This document shows positions 1 through 7,561 of a stretch of DNA of 64,000 bases, in pieces. Both the position numbers and the translations under genes were made by a program. The number at the start of each line of letters is the position of its first letter. Positions within the stretch are counted from its first letter, which is position 1. A model generated the notes under the pieces. It had not been told where the DNA came from. It searched no databases and worked only from the letters and a program-made list of their open reading frames with translations. The stretch spans positions 248,001 to 312,000 of the forward strand of contig NZ_BSTS01000005.1 in assembly GCF_030269665.1 (NCBI RefSeq). Direction: 5' to 3'. This DNA comes from Actinomycetospora sp. NBRC 106375 (GTDB taxonomy: Bacteria; Actinomycetota; Actinomycetes; Mycobacteriales; Pseudonocardiaceae).

Positions 1-787
1 CCTCGACCCGGAGACCTGGACGTGGGCGTCGGAGAAGCTCGGCGTGCCGGTGGTCGACCACTGGTGGCAGACCGAGACGGGCTGGCCGATCGCGGCAAAC
101 CTCCGCGGTCTCGAGCCGATGGAGCTCAAGGCCGGGTCGCCGTCGGTGCCCGTCCCCGGCTACCAGGTGGAGATCCTCGACGTCGACGGCACCGTCCTGC
201 CGCGGGGCGAGGAGGGCGCGATCACGATCAAGCTCCCGCTGCCCCCGGGCTGCCTGCAGACGCTGTGGAACGACGACGAGCGCTTCCGCGAGTCGTACAT
301 GTCGCGCTACGAGGGCTACTACCTCACCGGCGACGGCGGCTACCTCGACGCCGACGGCTACCTCTACGTCATGGGCCGCACCGACGACGTCATCAACGTC
401 GCCGGGCACCGCCTGTCCACCGGGTCCATGGAGGAGGTCCTCTCGGGGCACCGGGACGTCGCCGAGTGCGCGGTCATCGGGGTCTACGACTCGATGAAGG
501 GCCAGGTCCCGCGCGGCTTCGTCGTGCTCAAGGCCGGTGTCGAGCGCGACGAGTCCGAGCTCTCCGCCGAGCTCGTCGCGATGGTCCGCGACGAGGTCGG
601 CGCCGTGGCGTCGTTCAAGAACGTCGCAGTCGTGCCGGCCCTGCCCAAGACCCGCTCGGGCAAGGTGCTGCGCAAGACCATGCGCGGCATCGCCGACGGC
701 AAGGACGAGGCCGTGCCGTCGACGATCGACGACGCGAGCGTGCTCGACACCCTGCGCCCGGTGCTCCAGAAGGGGCCGGGTGCCTGA
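1..787 (+). CDS. prpE: Propionyl-CoA synthetase, C-terminal part (partial)
   Basis: The gene begins before the window; reading from base 2 gives 261 residues ending in TGA. It is the C-terminal half of an ANL-superfamily acyl-CoA synthetase that activates propionate (or acetate) to the CoA thioester via an acyl-adenylate. Visible hallmarks are WWQTETG (core motif), the YYLTGDGG and MGRTDDVINVAGHR hinge region, and the C-terminal catalytic lysine in the LPKTRSGKVLRKTMR motif. The SGSMEE-like stretch STGSMEE and PPGCLQTLWNDD fit PrpE better than Acs, but the acyl-specificity pocket lies upstream of the window. A perfect hairpin follows the stop. Confidence 0.9.
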   Translation, partial: LDPETWTWASEKLGVPVVDHWWQTETGWPIAANLRGLEPMELKAGSPSVPVPGYQVEILDVDGTVLPRGEEGAITIKLPLPPGCLQTLWNDDERFRESYMSRYEGYYLTGDGGYLDADGYLYVMGRTDDVINVAGHRLSTGSMEEVLSGHRDVAECAVIGVYDSMKGQVPRGFVVLKAGVERDESELSAELVAMVRDEVGAVASFKNVAVVPALPKTRSGKVLRKTMRGIADGKDEAVPSTIDDASVLDTLRPVLQKGPGA

Positions 788-795
788 CGGCAGGT

Positions 796-831
796 GAGCA
801 GTGTGGACGGCGATAGCCGTCCACACTGCTC
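796..831. terminator. Bidirectional hairpin terminator
   Basis: A perfect 16-bp inverted repeat (796-811 with 816-831) closes on a 4-base GATA loop. It sits between the converging stops of the propionyl-CoA synthetase gene (787) and the transglycosylase gene (870), so it can serve both. There is no U-tract, as is usual in GC-rich actinobacteria. Confidence 0.75.
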
Positions 832-869
832 CTACCAGCGCGATTCAACTCAGCACGCCGATAGGGCAC

Positions 870-1742
870 CTAGCCGGCGCGGCCGAGGCCGTCGTCCGGC
901 AGCGCCGAGCCGCCGTAGCCGACGTAGTTGCCCGAGGAGTTGCGCAGCCCGCCGTTGGCGACGTCCTCGATGCTGTGGTTCGCGATCATCGTGCGGACGC
1001 CGGCGGTGATGTTCGCGACCGGGTCGAAGATGCCGCGGTCGGCGAGCGAGGGCAGCACCGCGTTGCGGAACGTCGTGTCAATGAGCTGCATCAGGCCCTT
1101 CGACGGGGTGCCGGCCGAGGCGTTCGAGTCCCAGTCGTTCACGGCGTCGGCGTTGCCGGTCGACTCCCGCATGATGATCTTCTTGACGCCCGGAGCGAGG
1201 CGCTGCGGGAGGCCCAGGAGGCCGAGGGCCTTGGCGATCTGGCCGTCGAGGGTCCGCTCGTTCCCGGCGTCGTAGGCCCGCCCGAACTCCAGCGGCCCGT
1301 TCTCACGCTCGACGCTCATCGACTTCATCAGGGCGGAGACGTCGGTCTGGTCGCCGGCGCTGGGCTCGTCGTCCGACGACGAGGAGGGCGACGAGGACGT
1401 CGCCGCCGACGCGGGCATGGTGATCGGGCTGACGCCCGCCACGGCACCGCCCACACCGCCGGGCGCGGCCCGGTGCTGCGAGGCGAGGGAGAGGGCCGCG
1501 GTGGTCGCGGCCGGGTCGACGGCCGCGACGTTCGTGGCCTGCGGCGCCTCGGCGTCGGCGACGTGGGTGCCGAGCGTCTGCACGGCCGGGAGGACGGCAC
1601 CGGCGGCGACGGCGGCGACGAGGACGGAGCCCGTGGTCGACGAGGAACGGAGGGTTGACCGGCGGCCGTTCGGGATAGCCCCGAGCGAGAAGGGAGTGGT
1701 CTCCGGCTCGTCGTCGCGCCCGCTGCGCCCGTGTCGCGCCAC
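870..1742 (-). CDS. Secreted lytic transglycosylase-like protein (SLT domain)
   Basis: 290 aa. An N-terminal Arg-rich stretch is followed by a hydrophobic segment (about residues 38-58), consistent with an uncleaved anchor or signal sequence, then an Ala/Ser-rich linker. The C-terminal about 110 residues form an SLT/lysozyme-like domain: the MREST motif carries the likely catalytic Glu, followed by GTPSKGLMQLI and a final NYVGYGG. It would cleave peptidoglycan outside the membrane. The GTG start at 1742 is preceded by GAGGTGA at good spacing. The domain resembles that at the end of the frameshifted gene at 56500-58505. The substrate is not determined. Confidence 0.8.
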   Translation of the reverse strand: MARHGRSGRDDEPETTPFSLGAIPNGRRSTLRSSSTTGSVLVAAVAAGAVLPAVQTLGTHVADAEAPQATNVAAVDPAATTAALSLASQHRAAPGGVGGAVAGVSPITMPASAATSSSPSSSSDDEPSAGDQTDVSALMKSMSVERENGPLEFGRAYDAGNERTLDGQIAKALGLLGLPQRLAPGVKKIIMRESTGNADAVNDWDSNASAGTPSKGLMQLIDTTFRNAVLPSLADRGIFDPVANITAGVRTMIANHSIEDVANGGLRNSSGNYVGYGGSALPDDGLGRAG

Positions 1743-2111
1743 GCGTCGTCACCTCAGCTCGTCGTCGGGATGAGGCCCGCGGCGCGAAGAGGGGGAGCGT
1801 GCCGGCGTGACCATTCCGTGATCGGACTGCTCGAAACATAGCGATCCGGTGAGAGCCGCTCGCGACCCCTCCCCCGTCCGAGGTGCCTTCGTGGCGCCCC
1901 GGTTCGCCGGGTCGTGGCGACGGGAGGTCCGACGGGCGGCCGGTCGGGTCGGATGCGCTTCCGTGCCTGCCCGTGGGCGGACGATCACGGACGTCGAGCG
2001 GTCCTCCGTGCGACGGACGGTCCGCTCCGACGGGGCCTCACCGGGGCCGATGGGCTCGGCGACCCTTCACCGCAGCGGGCCGCCGTTCCTCGGTTCGCGC
2101 GTGTCGGGACC
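1743..2111. other. 369-nt non-coding gap
   Basis: This gap lies upstream of the minus-strand transglycosylase gene and beyond the stop of the minus-strand hydrolase gene. It should hold the transglycosylase promoter and 5' leader. Actinobacterial wall-hydrolase leaders often carry a c-di-AMP riboswitch, but I could not recognise its conserved core. Short ORFs here lack ribosome sites and conserved composition. Confidence 0.4.
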
Positions 2112-3059
2112 TCAACCACCGAGCAGGTCGGCCAGCGCGTCGAGGGCCCGGTCGCCCTCGACCCGCGCCGCCGACGAGGCCGCGGCCAGCCCGAAGTACC
2201 CGTGCACGAGCCCGTCGCCGGCCAGCCGGCGCACCGGGACGCCCGCGGCCTCGAGCGCGCCGGCGTACGCGCGGCCCTCGTCGCGCAGGGGGTCGAGCTC
2301 CGCGGTCGCGACGACGGCGGGAGCGACGCCGTCGAGACCGCCGGGCTCGTCGGCGGCCCGCAGCGTGTTCAGCGAGGGGTCCCCGTGCAGCGCCGGCTCG
2401 GGCGCGTAGCGCTCCCAGAACCAGGCCATGTCGGCGCGGGTCAGGAACGGCCCGGCGGCGTTCTCGTCGACCGACGTCGCGGACATCGCCGGGTCGAGAC
2501 CGGGATAGAGGAGCAGCTGGGCGTCGAGCCGCGGGCCGAAGTCCCGGGCGAGCAGGGCGGCGCCCGCGGCCAGGCCGGCGCCCGCGCTGTCGCCGGCCAC
2601 CACCAGCTGGTTCGAGGGCCGCTGCAGCGCCGCCCACCGCAGGCCCGCGTAGGCATCGGTGACCGGCGCGGGGTGGGGGTGCTCGGGGGCGAGGCGGTAG
2701 TCGACGGACACGACGGTCACGCCGAGGTGCGCGCACACCCGCCGCGCGGCGCCGTCGCCGGTGTCGAGGTCCCCGAGCACCCAGCCGCCGCCGTGCAGCC
2801 AGACCACGGTCACCGCGCGCCGCTCGCCCGCGGGCTCGTAGACGCGGACCGCCACGTCGGCGTCCGTCCCGGCCGCCGCGACCACGACGTCGTCGTGCAC
2901 CGACCCGACCGCCGCGGCGTCCCCGCGCCGGATCAGCGCCAGCTCGCGGTAGTTGCGGCGCGCCTCGGCGACGTCGTCGCGGGTCAGCGGCAGCCAGCCG
3001 TCGGCGCCGAGCCGGTCGATCGCGGTCGCGAGCTCGGGATCGAGCCGGGAGTCGGTCAT
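2112..3059 (-). CDS. Alpha/beta hydrolase, hormone-sensitive-lipase (HSL/type IV) family esterase
   Basis: 315 aa, typical of the HSL-like lipase/esterase family. The oxyanion-hole motif WLHGGGWVLGD is at about residues 89-99, the nucleophile elbow is GDSAGAGLA (Ser near 155), followed by the acid DP-LRDEG and the catalytic His in LVHGYF near the C terminus. It is a cytoplasmic carboxylesterase of unknown physiological substrate. It starts with ATG 3059 and diverges from the phosphotransferase gene at 3111; the 51-bp gap must contain both promoters. Confidence 0.88.
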   Translation of the reverse strand: MTDSRLDPELATAIDRLGADGWLPLTRDDVAEARRNYRELALIRRGDAAAVGSVHDDVVVAAAGTDADVAVRVYEPAGERRAVTVVWLHGGGWVLGDLDTGDGAARRVCAHLGVTVVSVDYRLAPEHPHPAPVTDAYAGLRWAALQRPSNQLVVAGDSAGAGLAAGAALLARDFGPRLDAQLLLYPGLDPAMSATSVDENAAGPFLTRADMAWFWERYAPEPALHGDPSLNTLRAADEPGGLDGVAPAVVATAELDPLRDEGRAYAGALEAAGVPVRRLAGDGLVHGYFGLAAASSAARVEGDRALDALADLLGG

Positions 3060-3110
3060 GGCCGCATCCTCGCCCCCGCCCCACCGGTGCGCTCGCTAGC
3101 GTGCGTCGCG

Positions 3111-3989
3111 ATGACCTCCACGCCGTCCGAGCGCCGTGCCGCCCGCTCGAGCGACGCCCGCAGTGCCGCCCTGACCGTCGCCCGCGGCTTCGGTCTTCCC
3201 GTCGACGACCCGGCCGAGCTGGGGGACCAGTTCTCGGTCGTCCTGCACCTGCGGCCGGCGCCGGTGGTCGTGCGGGTGCCGACGTGGACCGCCGAGGTCC
3301 GCGACCCCGGCCCCCACGTCGCGGGCGACCTGGCGGTGGGGACCTGGCTGCACGAGCAGGGGGTGCCGGTGGCGCCGCCGAGCGCCGAGGTGCCGCCCGG
3401 GCCCCACGAGCAGGACGGCCACCACCTCAGCTTCTGGACCTGGGTCCGGCCCGATCCGGCCGCGGAGCCCGTCACGCCGACGGTCCAGGCCGGGATGCTG
3501 CGGGAGCTGCACGAGGTGTTCGCCGCGTACCCCGGTTTGCTGCCCGGGCTCGAGCCCGTCGCCGCGGACATCGAGAACGGTCTCGCCGCGCTCGAGCGCC
3601 ACACCGGGGTGCTCGCGCGAGGCGAGGAGGCGCTCCTGCGCGACGCCGCCGCGGAGCTGCTCCCGGAGGCCCGCCACCCGTCGGTGCCCATCCAGCCCCT
3701 GCACGGCGACGTGCACGCGAACAACCTCGTCGTGGGCGCCCACGGTCCCGTGTGGATCGACTTCGAGGAGGCGTGCCGCGGCCCGCTGGGCTGGGACCTC
3801 GGGATGTTCGGCTGGGACGCCGAGGGTCGCGCGGCAGCGGCCGCGGGCTACGGGGACGTCCCGGCGTTCCGGACGTTCTCCCGGCTGCGGGCGCTGCATC
3901 TCGCGGCGTTCCTGCTCGGCCTGCGCGACCACTTCGCCGACACCGAGGGCTGGGACCCCGCGATCCACTGGTTCCTCTCCCACCTCTGA
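3111..3989 (+). CDS. APH-fold phosphotransferase (aminoglycoside/choline kinase-like)
   Basis: 292 aa. The ATG at 3111 is chosen because upstream codons in the same open frame run antisense to the hydrolase gene. The kinase catalytic loop PLHGDVHANNLVV (about residues 200-212, with the Brenner Asp and Asn) and the metal-binding WIDFEEACRGPLGWDLG are clear. The family phosphorylates small molecules or phospholipid head groups, or acts as antibiotic kinases; nothing here identifies a drug. It ends just before the ArsR operator region. Confidence 0.85.
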   Translation: MTSTPSERRAARSSDARSAALTVARGFGLPVDDPAELGDQFSVVLHLRPAPVVVRVPTWTAEVRDPGPHVAGDLAVGTWLHEQGVPVAPPSAEVPPGPHEQDGHHLSFWTWVRPDPAAEPVTPTVQAGMLRELHEVFAAYPGLLPGLEPVAADIENGLAALERHTGVLARGEEALLRDAAAELLPEARHPSVPIQPLHGDVHANNLVVGAHGPVWIDFEEACRGPLGWDLGMFGWDAEGRAAAAAGYGDVPAFRTFSRLRALHLAAFLLGLRDHFADTEGWDPAIHWFLSHL

Positions 3990-4009
3990 GTTCAACTGAG
4001 GGGTTGAAC
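3990..4009. promoter_or_regulatory. ArsR operator 1
   Basis: GTTCAAC, six spacer bases, then GTTGAAC: a perfect 7-bp inverted repeat immediately after the phosphotransferase stop and upstream of the arsR-type gene. The same architecture repeats 45 bp downstream, which supports a specific regulator-binding site. Confidence 0.65.
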
Positions 4010-4034
4010 AACGAGGGATCCCGCGCTACGGTTT

Positions 4035-4054
4035 GCTCAACCGCAAGGTTGAAC
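4035..4054. promoter_or_regulatory. ArsR operator 2
   Basis: GCTCAAC, six spacer bases, then GTTGAAC, with one mismatch relative to operator 1 and identical spacing. It abuts the AAGGAG ribosome site (4055-4060) of the arsR-type gene, so bound protein would block transcription initiation or early elongation. Autoregulation is inferred. Confidence 0.65.
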
Positions 4055-4065
4055 AAGGAGTCAGC

Positions 4066-4425
4066 GTGGACGACCAGCTCTCCCGGGTGTTCTCGGCACT
4101 CGCCGACCCCACCCGGCGCGACATGGTGGCCCGCCTCGCCGTCGCGGACGCCGGCGTCAACGAGCTCGCGGAGCCCTACGACGTCAGCGTCCAGGCGGTC
4201 TCCAAGCACCTCAAGGTGCTGGAGGAGGCGGGACTCGTCAGCCGCTCCCGCCAGGCACAGCGCCGGCCGGTCCACCTGGAGGCGGAGGTCTTCGACCTGA
4301 TGACCAAGTGGATCGAGCGCTACCGGCGCCAGGCCGAGGAGCGCTATCGCCGTCTCGACGACGTCCTCGCCGAGATGGACACCGAGAAGGACCCCCGGAC
4401 CGACACCGCACGAGGAGCATCCTGA
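4066..4425 (+). CDS. ArsR-family winged-helix regulator
   Basis: 119 aa. GTG 4066 follows AAGGAG by 5 bases, which decides the start. The wHTH core reads FSALADPTRRDMVARLA, then VQAVSKHLKVLEEAGLVSRSR as the recognition helix. There are no metal-binding CxC motifs, and it belongs to the subgroup that pairs with SRPBCC (AHSA1) proteins. Its stop overlaps the start of the SRPBCC gene by one base, so the two are translationally coupled. It is probably autorepressed through the two TCAAC-N6-GTTGA sites upstream. Confidence 0.9.
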   Translation: MDDQLSRVFSALADPTRRDMVARLAVADAGVNELAEPYDVSVQAVSKHLKVLEEAGLVSRSRQAQRRPVHLEAEVFDLMTKWIERYRRQAEERYRRLDDVLAEMDTEKDPRTDTARGAS

Positions 4426-4907
4426 TGAGCACCACGACCCGCGAGACCACGATCACCGCCGACCCGGCCGCCCCGACCGTCGTCATCACCCGCGAGTTCG
4501 ACGCGCCGGTCGCGAACGTCTTCCGCGCCCATGTCGAGCCCGACCTCGTCAAGCGATGGCTCGGCCCGCGCGACCTCACGATGGAGATCGACAAGTTCGA
4601 CGCCGCGACCGGCGGCTCGTACCGCTACACCCACCGCGACGACAACGGGTCCTACGTCTTCTTCGGCTCGTTCCACGAGGTCCGGCCGAACGAGCGGATC
4701 GTCCAGACCTTCACCTTCGAGGGCTTCCCCGACTCCGTCAGCCTGGAGACCATGGTCTTCACCGACCTCGGTGACGGGCGGAGCCGCATCGAGGGGACGT
4801 CGCTGTTCGAGTCGGTCGAGGCCCGCGACGCGATGGTCGCGAGCGGCATGGAGGTCGGCGTGCGCGAGGGCTACGAGCAGCTGGACGAGCTGCTGGCCGC
4901 CGGCTGA
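4425..4907 (+). CDS. SRPBCC (AHSA1/START-like) domain protein
   Basis: 160 aa. ATG 4425 shares a base with the arsR stop and is preceded by GAGGAG. The sequence fits the AHSA1-like family: ITREFDAPVANVFRA, the WLGPRDLTMEID block, GGSYRYTHRD, the FHEVRPNERIVQTF strand and a C-terminal GYEQLDELL helix. These proteins have a hydrophobic cavity and may bind a ligand sensed together with the ArsR partner. The actual ligand is unknown. Confidence 0.88.
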   Translation: MSTTTRETTITADPAAPTVVITREFDAPVANVFRAHVEPDLVKRWLGPRDLTMEIDKFDAATGGSYRYTHRDDNGSYVFFGSFHEVRPNERIVQTFTFEGFPDSVSLETMVFTDLGDGRSRIEGTSLFESVEARDAMVASGMEVGVREGYEQLDELLAAG

Positions 4908-4908
4908 G

Positions 4909-5418
4909 TCAGAGTTCGACGAACGGCGCGGCGTAGCGGAAGCGGCCCCGCGGCGGGTCACCGGCCAGCGCGCGCACCTGGAAGAAGCGTCCCCACGCCG
5001 CGTCCGGTGCCTCGACGCCGTGTTCCGCGGCCGGTCGGAAGCCGAAGCGTCCGTAGAACGCCGGCTCGCCGAGCAGCGCGACCAGGCTCTCCTCCCGGGC
5101 CTCGGCCGCGGCGAGCACGCCGTGCATCAGCGCGGAGCCGACGCCGCGGCGCTGGTGGTCGGGCGGGACCGCGACGGGGCCGACGCCCAGGGCCGGCTGC
5201 TCGCCGACGTGCCCACGGGTGGCGACGACGTGGCCGACGACCTCGCCGACGACCTCGCCGGCGACCAGCGAGAACGCAGGCAGCCATCCGCCGTCGTCGC
5301 GGAGCCGGTCGAGCAGCCCGACCTCGATCGGCTCGGCACCGTCGTCGCCGGCGAACGCGGCGGCCACGACCGCCCGCACGCAGGGGGCGTCCCCGGGTCG
5401 CTCCCGCCGCACCAGCAC
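4909..5418 (-). CDS. GNAT-family N-acetyltransferase
   Basis: 169 aa from GTG 5418 (the reading frame continues upstream, but across another gene). It contains the acetyl-CoA-binding motif A as VPPDHQRRGVGSALM, preceded by a beta-strand with GPVAV, and the GEPAFYGRFGF motif common in YhbS-like acetyltransferases. The substrate is unknown. It ends one base after the convergent SRPBCC gene. Its start lies about 40 bp after the DUF3761 gene stop, so the two are probably co-transcribed. Confidence 0.85.
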   Translation of the reverse strand: MLVRRERPGDAPCVRAVVAAAFAGDDGAEPIEVGLLDRLRDDGGWLPAFSLVAGEVVGEVVGHVVATRGHVGEQPALGVGPVAVPPDHQRRGVGSALMHGVLAAAEAREESLVALLGEPAFYGRFGFRPAAEHGVEAPDAAWGRFFQVRALAGDPPRGRFRYAAPFVEL

Positions 5419-5456
5419 CTCGGCATCGTCGCGGACGGCGCCACGAATGTCGGGGA

Positions 5457-6168
5457 TCAGAGCCAGCGGGCGACGCCGCCGTGGCCGGAGCAGGTGCCCT
5501 GGCGGTGCTGGGAGAAGCTCCACGAGCCGTCGCTGCATTTCGCGGTCGCCCCGGACGGCTGCGACGAGGCGGCGACGGGCCGCTGCACCTGGTTGCCGTC
5601 GACGTTGGTGTAGGTGTCGCCGTGGCCGCTGCCGGCCTGCGGCACTCGAGCCGTGGCCCGGGGGCGGGTCGGCGCCGTGTACGCGGGTCGGGGTGTCGCC
5701 CGTCGCGGGGTGATTGTCGGGTGCGCCGGTGTCGTGGGGTGCTCGGCCACGGCGAGCGGGGCCGGGGTGACCACGGGCGGGGCCGCCGGGAGGGCCGCGG
5801 GCACGGCGACCGGGGCGGGCGTGGCGGTGGGCGTGGTGTTCCCGACGGTGCTGCTGGTCGTGGTGCTCACCGGTGCGGCGGTCGTGGTGGGCGGCGGGGC
5901 CGGCGCGGTCACGACCAGGACACCGACGAGCAGCACGAAGCCGGCAAGCACGAAGCCCGCGCCGCGGGCCACCCCGCGCAGCCGCCAGGAGGACCACGCG
6001 AAGATCGCGACCGGGAGCAGGAATGCCCCACCACGTGAATCGGGCGAGCGGGTGCCAGTGCCGCTGCCGGCCGTGTACGACGCCCAACGGGCCGGGACGG
6101 TGCGGGCGCAGCCGCACCGTCGGGGCGTCGTCCTCGTACCGGCAGCTCGTCCGACCGCTCACGGCCAC
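5457..6168 (-). pseudogene. DUF3761 membrane protein, apparent frameshift
   Basis: The C-terminal part (from 5972 down) has a hydrophobic helix, a long Pro/Thr/Ala-rich linker and a C-terminal DUF3761-type domain with TAKCSDGSWSFS and CSGHGGVARWL. A preceding stretch (6168 to about 6030) in another frame has strongly GC3-biased codons and reads as protein (SGRTSCRYEDDAPT through HPLARFTWW). Removing one base in the CCCC run at 6026-6029 joins them, giving TWWAFLLPVAIFAWSSW, a good first membrane helix. The result is a two-TM protein of about 236 aa with GTG start at 6168 or 6162. It may be a true mutation, a programmed or phase-variable slip, or a sequencing error. Confidence 0.6.
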
Positions 6169-6506
6169 TGTCCCCCCGACGTCGTGGTTGTTGACAGCAC
6201 CACAGGCGCCAGGCGCCACCCCTGCGGGGTCGGCCCGCCGCACCCGCCACCGGAGATAATTCGGAATTCGAAGCGCCCCGAGCGGACGGCGCCACCTGCT
6301 CCACGGAGCCGGACGTGGCCCACTGGCGATGCTGCGAGATCCGAAGCATCGCCCGCAGGGAGCGGCACCATCCCGCCCACGTCCCATGACCCCGACAGCG
6401 GAGCCGCGACGCCGCCCAGGGCACGCGGAGGACGGGTCCGTGCACAACGGCGGCCCATCGCCGGAGATCCGGTGACGGGCCGTTGACCTGCGAGAACAGG
6501 CGTGGA
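6169..6506. other. 338-nt non-coding gap
   Basis: This gap lies between the start of the DUF3761 gene and the 3' end of the tRNA-Gly gene, both on the minus strand. It has a short AT-richer patch at about 6255-6275 that could hold the DUF3761 promoter. I see no convincing gene or structured RNA in it. Confidence 0.4.
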
Positions 6507-6577
6507 GCGAGTGACGGGAATCGAACCCGCGTTCTCAGCTTGGGAAGCTGATGTTCTACCATTGAACTACACTCGCG
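6507..6577 (-). tRNA. tRNA-Gly (anticodon CCC)
   Basis: The minus strand folds as a complete 71-nt cloverleaf. Acceptor arms GCGAGTG/CACTCGC pair perfectly, the D-arm contains GTTCAATGGTAGAAC, the anticodon stem TCAGC/GCTGA closes the loop TTCCCAA giving anticodon CCC (codon GGG), and the T-arm is CGGGTTCGATTCCCG. CCA is not encoded in the gene. Codon GGG is used moderately in this genome. Confidence 0.95.
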
Positions 6578-6835
6578 CGGTGCTCTCCGAGCCTACACGG
6601 CGCCTCCGCGGCCCGGCGGGACCCACCCGGGCCTGCCGCCCAGCGTGACTACACCGGTGTGGTTCACCGCCCGATCACGGGGACATCACAGATTGGGCGC
6701 GATCCTTTCCCACGGAGCGTGAGGGGACGTTAGGTCGTCGGGGTAGATCCGCGACGATGCCCTGCTGCTGGGCCCACAGGTCGTGTTGGCTGGTCAGCGA
6801 CAGGGAGCTCCAGGCGCCGACGGAGGGGGGCAGCC

Positions 6836-7405
6836 ATGACCGCGCGTGAGCAGGCCGACCGCCAGCCCGAGCTGTTCGTCATCGTCGCGTCCCGCGAGGA
6901 CGCCGGGGCGCTGGCGCCGCTGGCCGAGCGGGACCCCGAGGTCGTCCCGGTGCTCGTGGCCACCGGCCCCGACCCGATGGCCGTCGACGAGGCCCTCGAC
7001 GACCTCGGCGCCCTCGCCGGGCGCGTGCTGCTGGTCGAGGACACCGAGCCCGGGCCGGTGCGCGAGCTCGCCGCACTGCTGCCGCGACTCGACGCGCTCG
7101 TCGCCGACGACCGTCCCGCCGCCGTTCTCGTCCGCGGCGGTTCGCCCACCGCGCTCGCGGCCACCCAGGCGGCGGTGTGGCGCGGGGTGCCGGTCGTGGC
7201 AGTGCCGAACGACGACGGCGACGCCGTCGAGGTCGCCAACCAGGCGGCGATCGGGGCGCTCGTCGCGTCCCAGGAAGCGCCCGAGGCGGCACCGTCCGAT
7301 GTCCGCGCCGCGGCGGCCGCGCACCGGTTGTGGCGCGAGCGTCTCGCGGGTGGCGACGGCCCGCGGGTCGTGCGGCTCCCGACGCACCGGACGCTGTCCG
7401 CCTGA
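6836..7405 (+). CDS. Short WecB-like protein (N-terminal half of UDP-GlcNAc 2-epimerase fold)
   Basis: 189 aa. ATG 6836 follows GGAGGGGGG. The pattern matches the N-terminal Rossmann-like half of non-hydrolysing UDP-GlcNAc 2-epimerases: REDAGALAPLAERD aligns with the RPE-IK-APL strand-turn, and PAAVLVRGGSPTALAATQAA with the DVVLVHGDTTT strand. The epimerase acidic residue in GD is replaced (GG), the EAGLRT motif is absent, and no C-terminal half follows. Epimerase activity is therefore unlikely; it may be a nucleotide-sugar-binding or repurposed domain. The family assignment is inference. Confidence 0.6.
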   Translation: MTAREQADRQPELFVIVASREDAGALAPLAERDPEVVPVLVATGPDPMAVDEALDDLGALAGRVLLVEDTEPGPVRELAALLPRLDALVADDRPAAVLVRGGSPTALAATQAAVWRGVPVVAVPNDDGDAVEVANQAAIGALVASQEAPEAAPSDVRAAAAAHRLWRERLAGGDGPRVVRLPTHRTLSA

Positions 7406-7440
7406 CGAACGTCACCCACAGCGATCGTGGGCCGCGAAAG

Positions 7441-7455
7441 CATCACTCAGTGATG
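7441..7455. promoter_or_regulatory. 15-bp palindrome upstream of the diguanylate cyclase gene
   Basis: CATCACT-C-AGTGATG is a perfect odd-length palindrome in the short gap between the WecB-like gene and the cyclase gene. It is a possible operator; no matching second copy was noticed. Confidence 0.3.
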
Positions 7456-7561
7456 ACGGGAGCACGAAAAGTAGAGCAAGTACCCGCTCGCGGCTAACGT
7501 CATGCCCCGCAAGCCTGATGGACCTGGTGGACACAGGGCGCACCAGGGAGGCGGGGGACCG

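Noticed and set aside
850-868. 15-base match AGCACGCCGATAGGG shared with about 44246-44260
   Set aside because: A single short match in GC-biased sequence of this length is expected by chance, and the flanks do not match.
1743-2111. Possible c-di-AMP (ydaO-type) riboswitch upstream of the transglycosylase
   Set aside because: Context is right, but I could not place the conserved core and pseudoknot bases; a covariance search would decide.
4909-6447. Single 512-codon minus-strand reading frame
   Set aside because: It merges the GNAT gene, an antisense frame of the DUF3761 gene and its N-terminal segment; codon bias changes frame along it.
6507-6577. tRNA-Gly with anticodon TCC
   Set aside because: The 7-base loop is TTCCCAA, which places CCC at positions 34-36.
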